This document shows, in pieces, positions 7,742 to 17,350 of a stretch of 64,000 nt of DNA. Where the stretch lies: contig NZ_JAHKQD010000014.1 of NCBI RefSeq assembly GCF_018860915.1, positions 1-64,000 on the forward strand, written 5' to 3'. Made by a program: the position numbers and the translations under genes. The notes below the pieces were generated by a model. The model worked only from the letters and a program-made list of their open reading frames with translations, was not told the DNA's origin and searched no databases. Source of the DNA: Colwellia sp. C2M11 (GTDB taxonomy: Bacteria; Pseudomonadota; Gammaproteobacteria; Enterobacterales; Alteromonadaceae). The first letter of the stretch is position 1, and every line of letters begins with the position of its first letter.

Positions 7742-8977
7742 TTAAATTTTATGTCGAAAATAAATAATGTTTATTATAAATAATACGGCAATTAAAGGGA
7801 GACTTGTTAGTACCACATAATTCCAACCACCAACAAATAATACCCAGCCAGCCATTAATGAGGCAAATGCCTGAAAGCCAAACAAAACAAAATCATTTGT
7901 TGCTTGTACTTTATGGCGTTCACAAGCGTTATAGCTTTGCGGTAATAAAGAAGTACCGGTTAAAAACAGAAAATTCCATCCAATACCTAATAAAATTAAT
8001 GCCCACCAATAATGTATTACTTTTTGGCCTGAAAAGGCAATGAGAGTGACAAGAAGATAAATAGTCGTGCCTGTCATTAATAAGCCTTTTAATGTTATTT
8101 TTTTGACTAACCAAGGAGCGAACAAGGAAGGAAGATACATAGCAGCAATATGGCTTTGAATTACCCATTTAGTTTCATTTAAGCTATGTCCTTGCATGTG
8201 ATGCATACTTAATGGTGTTGCAGTCATTAAATAACTCATTAGTGCATAACCTATTGTCGCGGTACTGATGGCAACAAGAAAAATAGGCTGCTTAGCAATA
8301 ACAGATAACGCTCTTGTTTCTCCGGATTTTAATGTTTCTTTTATTTCAGGCTCTTCGAAAAAGAACATAATAAGAGTAGCTAAGCAAATGAATAAACCGA
8401 GTAAAAAAAATGAACCAACATAACCATGAGGTGAGCTAAACCAATCTTTAGCTGTTACGGCTATTTCAGGCCCTAAAAAAGCAGCAAACACACCACTTAA
8501 CATTAAAATGGATAAAACTTTGGGGATATCTTCTTCGTTATTACTACTTTCTATCGCGGCAAATCTTAGCTGTTGTGTGAAAGAGCCACCAATACCAAAT
8601 AAGAAGCTTGCCAGAGAAAATATTTCAAATAATGCTAATTTAGTTGCTAAAATAGCCAGTAATACTGCAATTAAAAGGCAGCTAAACCCTGTAAATACAG
8701 CAAACTTGCGTCCTTTTACTTTAGCAATCATTGCCGCAGGAATTGATCCTGCAGCCACACCTAATATCATTAAACTAATAGGTAGTGTAGCCAATGAAGC
8801 GTCAGTCGTTAATTCACTTGCTAATAAACCACCAATAAAAACAATAATAGGTGCAGAACAAGTTACTAGCGGCTGTGCGATAAAAAGCAAACTGATATTT
8901 CTAGGTAAATTAAACCTTTTGGTTAGTAAAATAGCTGAAATAACAATAAGGGTGATAACGAATAAAATAATTGACAT
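7742..8977 (-). CDS. Major facilitator superfamily transporter
   Basis: A 411-residue inner-membrane carrier with about 12 predicted hydrophobic helices. The first half has a cytoplasmic-loop A-like motif (GVAAGSIPAAMIAKVKGRKFAVFTG, about residues 73-97), which is typical of MFS. Its ATG lies only two bases beyond the stop codon of the RNase H gene, so translation is likely coupled. The substrate cannot be deduced; the family includes drug and metabolite exporters. PspB-like and 66-residue genes follow on the same strand. Confidence 0.85.
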   Translation of the reverse strand: MSIILFVITLIVISAILLTKRFNLPRNISLLFIAQPLVTCSAPIIVFIGGLLASELTTDASLATLPISLMILGVAAGSIPAAMIAKVKGRKFAVFTGFSCLLIAVLLAILATKLALFEIFSLASFLFGIGGSFTQQLRFAAIESSNNEEDIPKVLSILMLSGVFAAFLGPEIAVTAKDWFSSPHGYVGSFFLLGLFICLATLIMFFFEEPEIKETLKSGETRALSVIAKQPIFLVAISTATIGYALMSYLMTATPLSMHHMQGHSLNETKWVIQSHIAAMYLPSLFAPWLVKKITLKGLLMTGTTIYLLVTLIAFSGQKVIHYWWALILLGIGWNFLFLTGTSLLPQSYNACERHKVQATNDFVLFGFQAFASLMAGWVLFVGGWNYVVLTSLPLIAVLFIINIIYFRHKI

Positions 8978-8979
8978 TA

Positions 8980-9792
8980 TTAGCCAGATTCCATCGCTAA
9001 AATAGTTTTTATATCAAGTTCACCTTGGTATTTAACAAGTGTTTCTTGTTTTTGTAACCTAGCTAATACCGCCATTCGATCAGATAACTCATTACCTTCA
9101 ATATTGGCATGTCCTTTAACATGGGTAATAATGATGTGCTGTTTAATCTCTTGATACAAAGTAAAGCATTCTTTGATTAGTTCAAGGTTTTTAATTTCTT
9201 CTCCTTTGCCACGTGTCCAGCCTTTAACTTGCCAGCCTTTAGCCCACTTGGTAATGCAATCAATTGAGTATTTAGAATCAGAAAGAATTTGAACTTGCTT
9301 AACACTGGTTAAATATTTTTTAGCGAGTTTGAACGAATAAAGTAAACCATTTAATTCAGCTGTATTATTTGTACCATTGGCTTGAAACAAACCATAATAG
9401 AGTGCGGCTATTTTACCTTGTTGATAAATTGCGATACCAGTGCCTGATTTTCCTGGGTTTGGTGAACAAGCACCATCACAGTATATTTGTATTTCAGCTG
9501 TTGAGTTAGATAAACCATGAGCTGAAATATTATTATTACTCGTAGATGACTTCTTACTTGTAGCACCACTTGTTGCTTTTACCTTATTACTAGCAGCACC
9601 TTTGTTGGCTAAAGAGCGTTTCATTAATGCTTTAGTATAAGTTGATGCAAAAGCTGCTTCAGCTTCTGCTTTTGAAGGGAAGCCCATAAACTGAGCATCA
9701 GATCTTCCTTGGGTATAATTTTGTACTTCAACCCAAGTAGAAAATATACCTGTTTTGGCGCCTTTCCAGATCACGTAAAATTTTTTACTCAT
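8980..9792 (-). CDS. Ribonuclease HI with N-terminal viroplasmin domain
   Basis: A 270-residue RNase H1. Residues 1-50 are the viroplasmin/hybrid-binding domain (FYVIWKGAKTGIFSTWVEV, then the GFPSKAEAEAAF helix). A low-complexity linker of Ser, Thr, Asn and Lys spans about 60-95. The catalytic domain has the full DEDD set: D106 (YCDGACS), E146 (NTAELNGL), D172 (LSDSKY) and D238 (LSDRMA). It degrades RNA in RNA:DNA hybrids. This differs from the short E. coli RnhA and resembles the eukaryotic-style architecture found in some bacteria, so a second, conventional rnhA elsewhere is possible. Confidence 0.9.
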   Translation of the reverse strand: MSKKFYVIWKGAKTGIFSTWVEVQNYTQGRSDAQFMGFPSKAEAEAAFASTYTKALMKRSLANKGAASNKVKATSGATSKKSSTSNNNISAHGLSNSTAEIQIYCDGACSPNPGKSGTGIAIYQQGKIAALYYGLFQANGTNNTAELNGLLYSFKLAKKYLTSVKQVQILSDSKYSIDCITKWAKGWQVKGWTRGKGEEIKNLELIKECFTLYQEIKQHIIITHVKGHANIEGNELSDRMAVLARLQKQETLVKYQGELDIKTILAMESG

Positions 9793-9943
9793 AAAAATTA
9801 ATTATTTTATTAATGACAATACTAAGTATTATCATTAATAACGTATTGTATAGCTAGTAAAAAAACAGGTAAGAAATACAATTTAGCTAATGTTTAGAGA
9901 GTAAAATTGTTAAAACGGTGGCTAATTATATGCTTTGATAGAA

Positions 9944-10237
9944 TTATACTATCAGGGAAACTTCTTTTTTGTAACGACGGTTTTTTTGTAAACGAGACTC
10001 TACATAGCGGCCACGCTCTTCTTGATTTTTCCGTCTGTCCTGACCAGTACGACGGTCATTCTCTTTTGCAATAACAGGTGATTCTTCAGGTGAAATTTCA
10101 GATTCTGAGTTATCTTCAGAACTTGGAGTTGCTAATAAAGCCATTTGACTGTATTTGTTTTTTTGTTTTTTGTCTTTCGCTAGTTTTTTTGCTTGTGCTA
10201 TATGGCTAGCATAAGCTAAATCATTTATATAATTCAT
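9944..10237 (-). CDS. Uncharacterised basic protein with DRRxGxDRR motif
   Basis: A 97-residue hydrophilic protein of unknown function. The C-terminal third is very basic and carries NDRRTGQDRRKNQEERGRY (about 60-78), a DRR-repeat motif seen in small gammaproteobacterial proteins; the middle is acidic and disordered-looking (SSEDNSESEISPEESP). A longer frame begins with GTG at 10255, but the ATG at 10237 has gaagtaag upstream and is chosen. It lies apart from the RNase H gene by 150 bp. Nucleic-acid binding is possible from charge alone, without direct support. Confidence 0.55.
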   Translation of the reverse strand: MNYINDLAYASHIAQAKKLAKDKKQKNKYSQMALLATPSSEDNSESEISPEESPVIAKENDRRTGQDRRKNQEERGRYVESRLQKNRRYKKEVSLIV

Positions 10238-10446
10238 CGAACTTACTTCGTACACAAGAAAATAGTTTATTAAACTTGAGTATATACCTTAGTTATTTTT
10301 TATGACTTGTATGTTTAATCGGCAATAAAATAAAAAAGTTTAACTTTTTTAGACTGTTTTTCTCATTGTTTTCGAATAACCTTTGTACCTAAGGTAAACC
10401 TTGCTAAAATTCACACTATATATTTGTTACTTAATTAGGACTTTTC

Positions 10447-11379
10447 ATGGCAATTAACTGGTTTCCTGGCCATATGCACAAAGCTCAAAAAGAAATTAAA
10501 GAAATTCTACCGCAAATAGATGTGGTCATAGAAGTGTGTGATGCCCGCTTGCCATTTAGTAGTGAAAATCCAATGATTACTGAAATTAGGGGTAATAAGC
10601 CGCTAATAAAAATACTGAATAAAAGTGATCTGGCGGATCCTGATAAAACAAAAGTTTGGCTAGAATATTTTGAATCACAACATAATGTTAAAGCCATTGC
10701 ATTAACCACAGAAAATAATGCGATAGCGAAAACAATTCCTGTATTAATAAAGAAATTAGTGCCAAGTAAAGATGAAGATGGCAAGCAAATCAATGCCGTT
10801 ATTATGGGGATTCCTAATGTCGGAAAATCAACATTAATCAATACACTGGTAGGTAAAGCAAAAGCGAAAGTGGGTAATGAGCCAGCCGTTACTAAAGGTC
10901 AGCAACGCATTCGTTTAGAAGATGGATTATATCTTTTTGATACACCAGGTATGTTGTGGCCCAAAATCGCTAATGAAAATAGTGGTTATCGCTTAGCAGT
11001 ATCTGGGGCTGTTAAAGATACAGCGTTTGATCATGATGATATTGCTTATTTTGCAGCAGAATATTTACTTGAAAGTTATCCTGAGCGATTGATGGAACGT
11101 TATCAACTAGCAAGTCAGCCTGTGCATGAAGAAGATTTAATTGAAGCAATTGGCCGCAGGCGTGGTTGCGTTCGTAGTGGTGGTCATGTTGATATGCATA
11201 AAGCTTCAGTTATTTTAATTAATGAAATACGTGATAAAACTTTAGGGGCAATTACTTTTGAAATGCCAGAAAATATAGAAAAAGAAAATGCACACTTTGC
11301 TGAACTAGAAGCAAAGAAAGTTGCGGCTCGTGAAGCGAAAAAATTAGCACGGGGTCGAGGCCGAAAAAATAAAAGATAG
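10447..11379 (+). CDS. ylqF: Ribosome biogenesis GTPase YlqF/RbgA
   Basis: A 310-residue circularly permuted GTPase. The motif order is G4 (LNKSD, 58-61), then G1 (GIPNVGKST, with K127), then G3 (DTPG, 165-168), which defines the YlqF/YawG family. The N-terminus INWFPGHMHKA is the family hallmark. Bacterial RbgA assists late assembly of the 50S subunit. A basic tail (KKLARGRGRKNKR) may contact rRNA. The ATG has ttagga upstream. The HIT gene follows after 53 bp on the same strand. Confidence 0.92.
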   Translation: MAINWFPGHMHKAQKEIKEILPQIDVVIEVCDARLPFSSENPMITEIRGNKPLIKILNKSDLADPDKTKVWLEYFESQHNVKAIALTTENNAIAKTIPVLIKKLVPSKDEDGKQINAVIMGIPNVGKSTLINTLVGKAKAKVGNEPAVTKGQQRIRLEDGLYLFDTPGMLWPKIANENSGYRLAVSGAVKDTAFDHDDIAYFAAEYLLESYPERLMERYQLASQPVHEEDLIEAIGRRRGCVRSGGHVDMHKASVILINEIRDKTLGAITFEMPENIEKENAHFAELEAKKVAAREAKKLARGRGRKNKR

Positions 11380-11432
11380 TAACGTTTGCACTAGCTGACA
11401 ATATTTAACAAATTATCGTTGAGGAATATATA

Positions 11433-11879
11433 ATGACAGAAGTTATACCTGTATCAGAGTCTTTTAGTTTACACCCACAATTAGTTCAAGATTGTATTGA
11501 ATTGGCTGAATTTCCGTTATGCAAATTACTTCTGTGTAATGATAGTGCTTACCCTTGGTTTATTTTGGTCCCTAAAGTTAGTGATATTAATGACATTTAT
11601 CAGTTAGATTGGCAACAGCAACAGCAGTTACTTAATGAATCAAGTTTGTTAAGTGAATTGCTTATTCAGGTATTTGATGGGGATAAAATGAATGTAGCTG
11701 CACTGGGTAATGTAGTCGAGCAGTTACATATTCATCATGTTGTACGATATAAAAAAGACGTTAGTTGGCCTAAACCTATCTGGGGTCAACAACCGCTAAC
11801 ACCTTATTCTGACGAAGCTATAGTTGCTTTAAAAGAAAAATTATTACCCAAACTATCGATTATTTTAGATGCTTTATAA
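11433..11879 (+). CDS. HIT-domain protein
   Basis: A 148-residue histidine-triad family protein, presumably a nucleotide hydrolase or transferase. The active-site segment is QLHIHHVVRY, about residues 90-99. The canonical triad HxHxHxx is altered here: two histidines keep the normal spacing, while the third is adjacent rather than two away. I recall this variant, with the following KPIWG, as typical of this gammaproteobacterial group rather than a lesion. The start has gagga at good distance. Substrates such as dinucleoside polyphosphates are possible but not shown. Confidence 0.8.
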   Translation: MTEVIPVSESFSLHPQLVQDCIELAEFPLCKLLLCNDSAYPWFILVPKVSDINDIYQLDWQQQQQLLNESSLLSELLIQVFDGDKMNVAALGNVVEQLHIHHVVRYKKDVSWPKPIWGQQPLTPYSDEAIVALKEKLLPKLSIILDAL

Positions 11880-11966
11880 ATAAAAGTGATTCGACTATCA
11901 ACTACCTTAAGCGGTTAATAAGATGCTAGCTCGGCAGTTGGTTGGTTTAAATGTTGATATGAAGCG

Positions 11967-11998
11967 CAAAAAAAATGCATCTATAAAAATAGACGCAT
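11967..11998 (-). terminator. Rho-independent terminator of the trp operon
   Basis: On the minus strand, ATGCGTCTAT (11998-11989), a TTTT loop and ATAGATGCAT (11984-11975) form a ten-position stem with one mismatch, followed by eight T residues. It lies about 150 bp after the trpA stop in the transcribed direction. A separate nested inverted repeat lies between. Confidence 0.75.
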
Positions 11999-12044
11999 AA
12001 AATATAAAACACTAAAGGGATAACATAACTATTAAGTAAGAGTA

Positions 12045-12114
12045 CCTATCTATTGTAAAGTTCAATTTGATTTTCAATAATGATAAAACATTGAAAATCA
12101 CGATAATAGATAGG
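12045..12114. repeat. Nested inverted repeat between trpA and its terminator
   Basis: Outer arms CCTATCTATT (12045-12054) and AATAGATAGG (12105-12114) are perfectly complementary. Inside them, GATTTTCAAT (12069-12078) and ATTGAAAATC (12090-12099) form a second perfect 10-bp pair. The spacers are 14, 11 and 5 nt. There is no T-run next to it, so it is not itself a standard terminator. It may be a 3' processing or stability structure of the trp mRNA, or a small mobile palindromic element. Confidence 0.6.
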
Positions 12115-12151
12115 CTGTTCTCCCGAGTTTACTTAAGTTTATTGAGTCGAC

Positions 12152-12994
12152 TTATTTAGTTGCGCCTTTCATATCTATGACGAACGTTGTTAATTCCGCT
12201 AGCATTTTTTTATGATCGTTTAAGTTATTTTCAATTATTTTTGCTACAGCAGAGCCGCTAATAGCACCACTTGCACCCGCTGCTAATGCGTCTTTAACTT
12301 GTTGCGGTGTAGATATACCAAAACCTAGGATTGGTGGCGCAGCTTGATATTGATTTAATGTATTGATTAACGCTTGTGCAGGCGAGCTTGTTTGAACTTT
12401 TTCTTCTAATACATCTACTCCAGTTACACCTGCTCGGCTCAATACATATGTATAACCTTTACTATAAGAAGATACGTCGCGTAAAGTGCTATCATCAGCG
12501 TTAGGTGGTGCAATAAAGATTGGCGCAATATTGTGTTTTAACGCCGCTTCTCTAAATGGTAAGCTTTCACGAATAGGTAAATCAGCGATTAAAACAGAAT
12601 CAACACCTACCTTTGCCATATCAGCATAAAAAGTATCAATACCACGAGCAAAAATTAAATTACCATAAAGTAATAAACCAATAGGGATATTAGGTGCATA
12701 TTCACGAACTTTAGCAAGTATATCAATGCATATATCGGTATTAATATCAGACTTTATTGCACGCAATGCCGCCATTTGAATAGTAATACCGTCTGCACTT
12801 GGATCTGAGAAAGGAATACCTAGTTCAAGCGCATCAGCACCAGCATCGATTAATGCTTTAATAATGTTAAGCGATTGTTCCGCATTTGGATCGCCAATCA
12901 TCACAAAAGGAATAAATGCTTTTTCTTGTTTTGCTGACAAATCAGTAAAAGCTTGTTGATAGCGATAGCCCGCCTGTAGTTTCTGCTCTGCCAT
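12152..12994 (-). CDS. trpA: Tryptophan synthase alpha chain
   Basis: A 280-residue TIM-barrel protein that cleaves indole-3-glycerol phosphate to indole and glyceraldehyde 3-phosphate and passes indole to TrpB. The catalytic residues are in place: E57 in [11 protein letters not shown] and D68 in SADG, corresponding to E49 and D60 of E. coli. The phosphate-binding GFGISTPQQ and GSAVAKIIE segments are near the C-terminus. Its ATG shares one base with the trpB stop (TAATG), indicating translational coupling. It is the last gene of the operon. Confidence 0.97.
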   Translation of the reverse strand: MAEQKLQAGYRYQQAFTDLSAKQEKAFIPFVMIGDPNAEQSLNIIKALIDAGADALELGIPFSDPSADGITIQMAALRAIKSDINTDICIDILAKVREYAPNIPIGLLLYGNLIFARGIDTFYADMAKVGVDSVLIADLPIRESLPFREAALKHNIAPIFIAPPNADDSTLRDVSSYSKGYTYVLSRAGVTGVDVLEEKVQTSSPAQALINTLNQYQAAPPILGFGISTPQQVKDALAAGASGAISGSAVAKIIENNLNDHKKMLAELTTFVIDMKGATK

Positions 12995-14244
12995 TATGCT
13001 TCTCCTCTGTGCTTAACATTTGCCGTTTCGTTGGTTTGCTCGTTAGGGTGTAAAACAGCATGAACATGGGCAAGATCTTTGTCTCCACGTCCTGATAAAT
13101 TAACTAAGTAAATAGTTTCTGTGGTTGCTGACTCTGCCATTTTAAGTGCTTGTGCTAACGCATGCGATGATTCAAGTGCTGGAATAATACCTTCACTTTG
13201 TGCTAACGCTTGAAAAGCATTCAATGCTTCATCATCATTAATAGGAACATATTGTGCACGACCAGTTTCTTTTAAGAATGCATGTTGTGGGCCTACAGCA
13301 GGATAGTCTAGCCCAGCAGAAATAGAATAAGATTCTTCAATTTGCCCATACTTATCTTGCATGATATAGGTATAATTACCGTGTAACATGCCCTTAGTAC
13401 CAGCAACCAAGGTTGCACCATGCTGGTCTGTATCTATACCTTTACCACCAGCTTCAACACCAATTAGTTTGACTTCTTCATGTTGAATGAAATCATTAAA
13501 CATGCCAATAGCATTAGAGCCACCACCGACAGCCGCAATAACATAATCAGGTAAGCGTCCTTCTTCAGCTAAGAATTGCGCTTTTGCTTCTTCACCTATC
13601 ATTTTTTGAAACTCTCTCACAATAGTTGGAAAAGGGTGTGGGCCTGCGGCAGTTCCTAATAAATAGTGTGCATTTTCATAATTGGCAGACCAATCACGCA
13701 AAGCCTCATTAACAGCATCTTTTAAAGTCCCAGATCCTGCGGTAACTGGAATGACTTCAGCGCCCATTAATTTCATTCTAAATACATTGGGTTGTTGACG
13801 CTGACAATCTACAGCACCCATATAAACTTTACATTTTAAGCCTAATAATGAGCAAGCAATAGCTGTAGCAACACCATGCTGACCGGCGCCAGTTTCAGCA
13901 ATAACTTCTGTTTTACCCATACGCTTAGCAAGTAGGGCTTGTCCTAAAACTTGGTTGGTTTTATGAGCACCACCATGTAATAAGTCTTCACGTTTTAAGT
14001 AAATCTTTGCTAATGGGTTTTTAACAATATTACGACAACAGGTTAGTGGCGTTGGACGGCCTGCATACTTAGTGAGTAGATTATTAAACTCAGTAAGAAA
14101 GGCTTCATCGGTTTGCGATTCAATAAATGCTTGCTCTAATTGCTCTAAAGCGGGAACAAGTAATTCGCCGACAAACATGCCGCCAAATTCACCAAAATAA
14201 GCCGGTAGTGTTTCTTTGATTGTATTTTTTACTGTTTTAGTCAT
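12994..14244 (-). CDS. trpB: Tryptophan synthase beta chain
   Basis: A 416-residue PLP enzyme that condenses indole with serine. The Schiff-base lysine is K95 in GGAHKTNQ, and the PLP-phosphate loop is [11 protein letters not shown]. The C-terminal [11 protein letters not shown] is typical. It is a TrpB1-type enzyme of normal length. It begins one base after the trpCF stop and overlaps trpA by one base. Confidence 0.97.
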   Translation of the reverse strand: MTKTVKNTIKETLPAYFGEFGGMFVGELLVPALEQLEQAFIESQTDEAFLTEFNNLLTKYAGRPTPLTCCRNIVKNPLAKIYLKREDLLHGGAHKTNQVLGQALLAKRMGKTEVIAETGAGQHGVATAIACSLLGLKCKVYMGAVDCQRQQPNVFRMKLMGAEVIPVTAGSGTLKDAVNEALRDWSANYENAHYLLGTAAGPHPFPTIVREFQKMIGEEAKAQFLAEEGRLPDYVIAAVGGGSNAIGMFNDFIQHEEVKLIGVEAGGKGIDTDQHGATLVAGTKGMLHGNYTYIMQDKYGQIEESYSISAGLDYPAVGPQHAFLKETGRAQYVPINDDEALNAFQALAQSEGIIPALESSHALAQALKMAESATTETIYLVNLSGRGDKDLAHVHAVLHPNEQTNETANVKHRGEA

Positions 14245-14245
14245 T

Positions 14246-15661
14246 TTAATAATTCCTTATTTGCGTAAAAACTTGCTTCAGTTTTTCGCTAGATTTTATA
14301 CCTGGGCTAACTTCAACGCCTGAGTTGAGGTCTAAGCCAAATAAATCTAAATTGGTTAACTGCGTTAGTGCTAAATTAATATTCTCGGGATTTAATCCAC
14401 CGGCAAGTAAGCTGGTTGATAAATCTTGTTTGCTATCAGATAACGTTTGCCAGTCAAAAGCTTGACCAGAGCCAGGAGATTTTCCATCGAGTATATGGTG
14501 AGCTATGCTTTCATCTAATTCAGGAACTTCGTCTGTGACAGAATGTGCTTTCCACACTAAGCATTCAGCATTATTATTTTCAGCTAATTGCTTTTTAAGA
14601 GAATCAATATAAGTTTGATCTTCATCACCATGTAACTGAACTGCAGTTAACTTTAAGTCGTTAGCTAAATTAGCGACTTCTAAAGAGGGATGATTTACAA
14701 AAACACCCACGTAGTCTAAGTGTGGTTGAGACTTTATAATATTCAATGCTAGTGCTTTGGTTATACTACGAGGGGATTTTTCAGCAAAGATTAATCCGCC
14801 AAATCGAGCGCCTGATTGTGCTGCTGCAATTGCATGTTCTGGAGTAGTTAAACCACAAACTTTATTATTGCCAAAAATCAATTTACGACATGCTAAGTCT
14901 ATATCGTTATAGGCATTATTATCCATTGCCATTAAAGAGCTACCGACAAGAAAACCATCAACAGCAGGCGCTAATTCGCGTACTTGAGCGTTATTGTAGA
15001 TCCCTGATTCTGAGATAATGATGCTTTCGTCTGGTAATGTTGGCGCAAAATCAAAAGTACGTGAAATGTCGGTACTTAAATCACGTAGATTACGGTTGTT
15101 AATACCAATCATTTTAGCGTTGAGCTTTATTGCACGATCACGTTCATCTTCTGTTGATATTTCTGTCAATATAGCTAAATTATATTGTTCAGCCACTGCT
15201 GATAATGCTCGATATTCTTCATCTGATAGAACACTTAGCATTAATAAAATAGCATCTGCGCCGTAGTAACGAGCTAAATGTACTTGGTATGTATCAATAA
15301 AAAAGTCTTTATTGAGTACCGGACATTTTACAGTTTCTGTCACTAGTTTTAAGTATTCAAAATTACCTTGAAAATATTTTTCATCGGTTAGTACGGATAT
15401 TGCCGCTGCATATTTATCATAAACTTGGCAAATACTTTTTACATCAAAATCAGGGCGAATTAATCCTTTTGATGGTGATGCTTTTTTACATTCTAAAATA
15501 AAACCGGCTTCAGGTTTCTCTTTAGTACGCCTTAAGGCAGTATACATGTCTTTCGTTGTTGGTTTTAGCTCATCAATAAAGCTTGATAATGGTTTTGATT
15601 TTTTAAGGGCATCTATTTCAATACGCTTATCAGCAACTATTTTTTCTAATATATTAGCCAT
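14246..15661 (-). CDS. trpCF: Bifunctional indole-3-glycerol-phosphate synthase / PRA isomerase
   Basis: A 471-residue fusion of two TIM barrels, as in E. coli TrpC(F). Residues 1 to about 255 are the synthase ([44 protein letters not shown]). Residues about 256-471 are the phosphoribosylanthranilate isomerase ([11 protein letters not shown] with the catalytic cysteine, and D in [16 protein letters not shown]). It performs steps 3 and 4 of the pathway. The gaps to trpD and trpB are one to two bases, so the genes are a tightly packed translational unit. Confidence 0.96.
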   Translation of the reverse strand: MANILEKIVADKRIEIDALKKSKPLSSFIDELKPTTKDMYTALRRTKEKPEAGFILECKKASPSKGLIRPDFDVKSICQVYDKYAAAISVLTDEKYFQGNFEYLKLVTETVKCPVLNKDFFIDTYQVHLARYYGADAILLMLSVLSDEEYRALSAVAEQYNLAILTEISTEDERDRAIKLNAKMIGINNRNLRDLSTDISRTFDFAPTLPDESIIISESGIYNNAQVRELAPAVDGFLVGSSLMAMDNNAYNDIDLACRKLIFGNNKVCGLTTPEHAIAAAQSGARFGGLIFAEKSPRSITKALALNIIKSQPHLDYVGVFVNHPSLEVANLANDLKLTAVQLHGDEDQTYIDSLKKQLAENNNAECLVWKAHSVTDEVPELDESIAHHILDGKSPGSGQAFDWQTLSDSKQDLSTSLLAGGLNPENINLALTQLTNLDLFGLDLNSGVEVSPGIKSSEKLKQVFTQIRNY

Positions 15662-15663
15662 AA

Positions 15664-16680
15664 TTATTTACATTCCTCGTTAGAAAGTACAACAAGTTGC
15701 TCTAGTGTTGCTAAGCCTTTGCCACTTTTTAATATATCGCCTGCCAGTTGAGCTGCACCTTTCAAAGTATCCGCTTTGGCATGTAAATAAAGCAATGCAG
15801 CACAATTAATAATGACTGCAGCATTGTGAGCTTCTTGTCCTTTACCGGATAAAATTGTTTTAATAATGTCAGCATTCTCTTGCGGCGTACCTCCTTTGAT
15901 TTGTTCAAGGGAGTAATTTTTTAAACCAAAATCTTGTGGTGAAATAGTGCGTTCGGTTAATTTTCCTGCGTTAAGTTCAATCACATTGGTTTCACCATGA
16001 AGTGCTATTTCATCTAAACCACTGCCATAAACAACAAAGGCACGTTCAACACCTGTTAATTGTAAAGCTTCTGCCATAGGTAATAATAAATCAGGAGTAT
16101 AAACGCCAAGTAACATCACCTTAGGATTCGCAGGGTTGGCTAGAGGTCCTAAAATATTAAACAGTGTTCGTACCCCCATGGTTTTACGTACACTTGCAGC
16201 ATGTTTAAAACCGGTATGATAAGCGGGAGCATATAAAAAACATAAATTTGCTTTATCTAAACAGTTGCTGGCTGTTTCTGGTGACATATTTAGGTTTACG
16301 CCAAATGCTTCAAGTAAATCGGCAGAGCCCGACATGCTAGAAACACTACGATTACCATGCTTTGCCACTTTTAAACCACAGGTTGCTGCTAAAATAGCCG
16401 CGGTAGTTGAAATATTAATGGTATTGGCACCATCGCCACCGGTACCGACACAATCAGCAACGTTGTGGGCTTGAAGTGGAAAGCCAGTTGCAGCATTCTT
16501 TATCGCTAAAGCAGCACCTGAAATCTCTTCGGGCGTTTCGCCTTTCATCTTTAATGCAGTAAGAACACTAGCGAGTACAATAGGGTCAGTTTCGCCTTTA
16601 AGTACTTCTTCAAAAAACGTTTTAATCGTTTGTTGATCAAGGTCTTGCCCGTCAACTAAGGTTGCTAATATATTCGTCAT
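15664..16680 (-). CDS. trpD: Anthranilate phosphoribosyltransferase
   Basis: A 338-residue enzyme that joins anthranilate to PRPP. The PRPP and pyrophosphate-binding signature DCVGTGGDGANTINIST is at about residues 76-92, with KHGNRSVSS following and the R-rich anthranilate site KTMGVRTLFNILGPLANP. It is not fused to the glutamine amidotransferase, unlike E. coli TrpD, since trpG is separate upstream. Confidence 0.96.
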   Translation of the reverse strand: MTNILATLVDGQDLDQQTIKTFFEEVLKGETDPIVLASVLTALKMKGETPEEISGAALAIKNAATGFPLQAHNVADCVGTGGDGANTINISTTAAILAATCGLKVAKHGNRSVSSMSGSADLLEAFGVNLNMSPETASNCLDKANLCFLYAPAYHTGFKHAASVRKTMGVRTLFNILGPLANPANPKVMLLGVYTPDLLLPMAEALQLTGVERAFVVYGSGLDEIALHGETNVIELNAGKLTERTISPQDFGLKNYSLEQIKGGTPQENADIIKTILSGKGQEAHNAAVIINCAALLYLHAKADTLKGAAQLAGDILKSGKGLATLEQLVVLSNEECK

Positions 16681-16681
16681 G

Positions 16682-17350
16682 TTATACTCCTCGCGCTTTA
16701 GTGCTTAGGTTTTCACTCAAGGTAAGTAAATAATCAAAACTTTGCGCTAATAATGTAGAGCCAAAAGTTGTTAAAATAGATTCTGGATGAAATTGATATG
16801 CTAATATCGCATCCTTTTCTTGGCAAATGGCCATCGGCATATTGTTGTAGTCGGCAATGACAGTTAAAGAGTCTGGTACTTTAATGCCAACGAGTGAATG
16901 ATAACGAGCAACCGGTAATGGATTAGGAATATTAGCAAAAGCGCCACTAGCACAGTGAGTAATAGGTGACGACTTACCGTGTACTATTTCTTCTGCACGC
17001 CCAACGGTGCCGCCATAATGTTCAATTAATGCTTGATGTCCTAAACAAATACCAATCATTGGAATTTTGCCCGCACATAACTTGATTAATGCCATTAAGC
17101 AGCCAGCTTTTTTAGGTTCGCCTGGTCCAGGTGATAATACTAAAATAACTTTTTCGCCAGTTTTTTTAGTGTGTTCAAGCATCTTGTTGAATATAAAATC
17201 ACTGCTTAACGTATTTCGGTAAACGGTCGGCTCAAAACCTAGGCATTGAAATTCATCGACTAAGTTATAAGTAAAAGAGTCTAAATTATCGAGCATAAAA
17301 AGTTTTGTGTTTTTATTATTCGTTTTCATTTTATTTTCAGCTAAAGTCAT
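16682..17350 (-). CDS. trpG: Anthranilate synthase component II (glutamine amidotransferase)
   Basis: A 222-residue class I glutamine amidotransferase that supplies ammonia to TrpE. The catalytic triad is C102 (GICLGHQ), H188 and E190 (QFHPES), and the oxyanion segment LSPGPGEP is present. The first ATG overlaps the trpE stop by one base (TAATG); a second ATG eight codons in would shorten a non-conserved tail. Its position inside the trp operon makes tryptophan rather than folate synthesis its role. Confidence 0.95.
   Translation of the reverse strand: MTLAENKMKTNNKNTKLFMLDNLDSFTYNLVDEFQCLGFEPTVYRNTLSSDFIFNKMLEHTKKTGEKVILVLSPGPGEPKKAGCLMALIKLCAGKIPMIGICLGHQALIEHYGGTVGRAEEIVHGKSSPITHCASGAFANIPNPLPVARYHSLVGIKVPDSLTVIADYNNMPMAICQEKDAILAYQFHPESILTTFGSTLLAQSFDYLLTLSENLSTKARGV

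Noticed and set aside
8508-9005. 165-codon plus-strand frame over the MFS gene
   Set aside because: Antisense shadow of a membrane protein gene that has clear family motifs.
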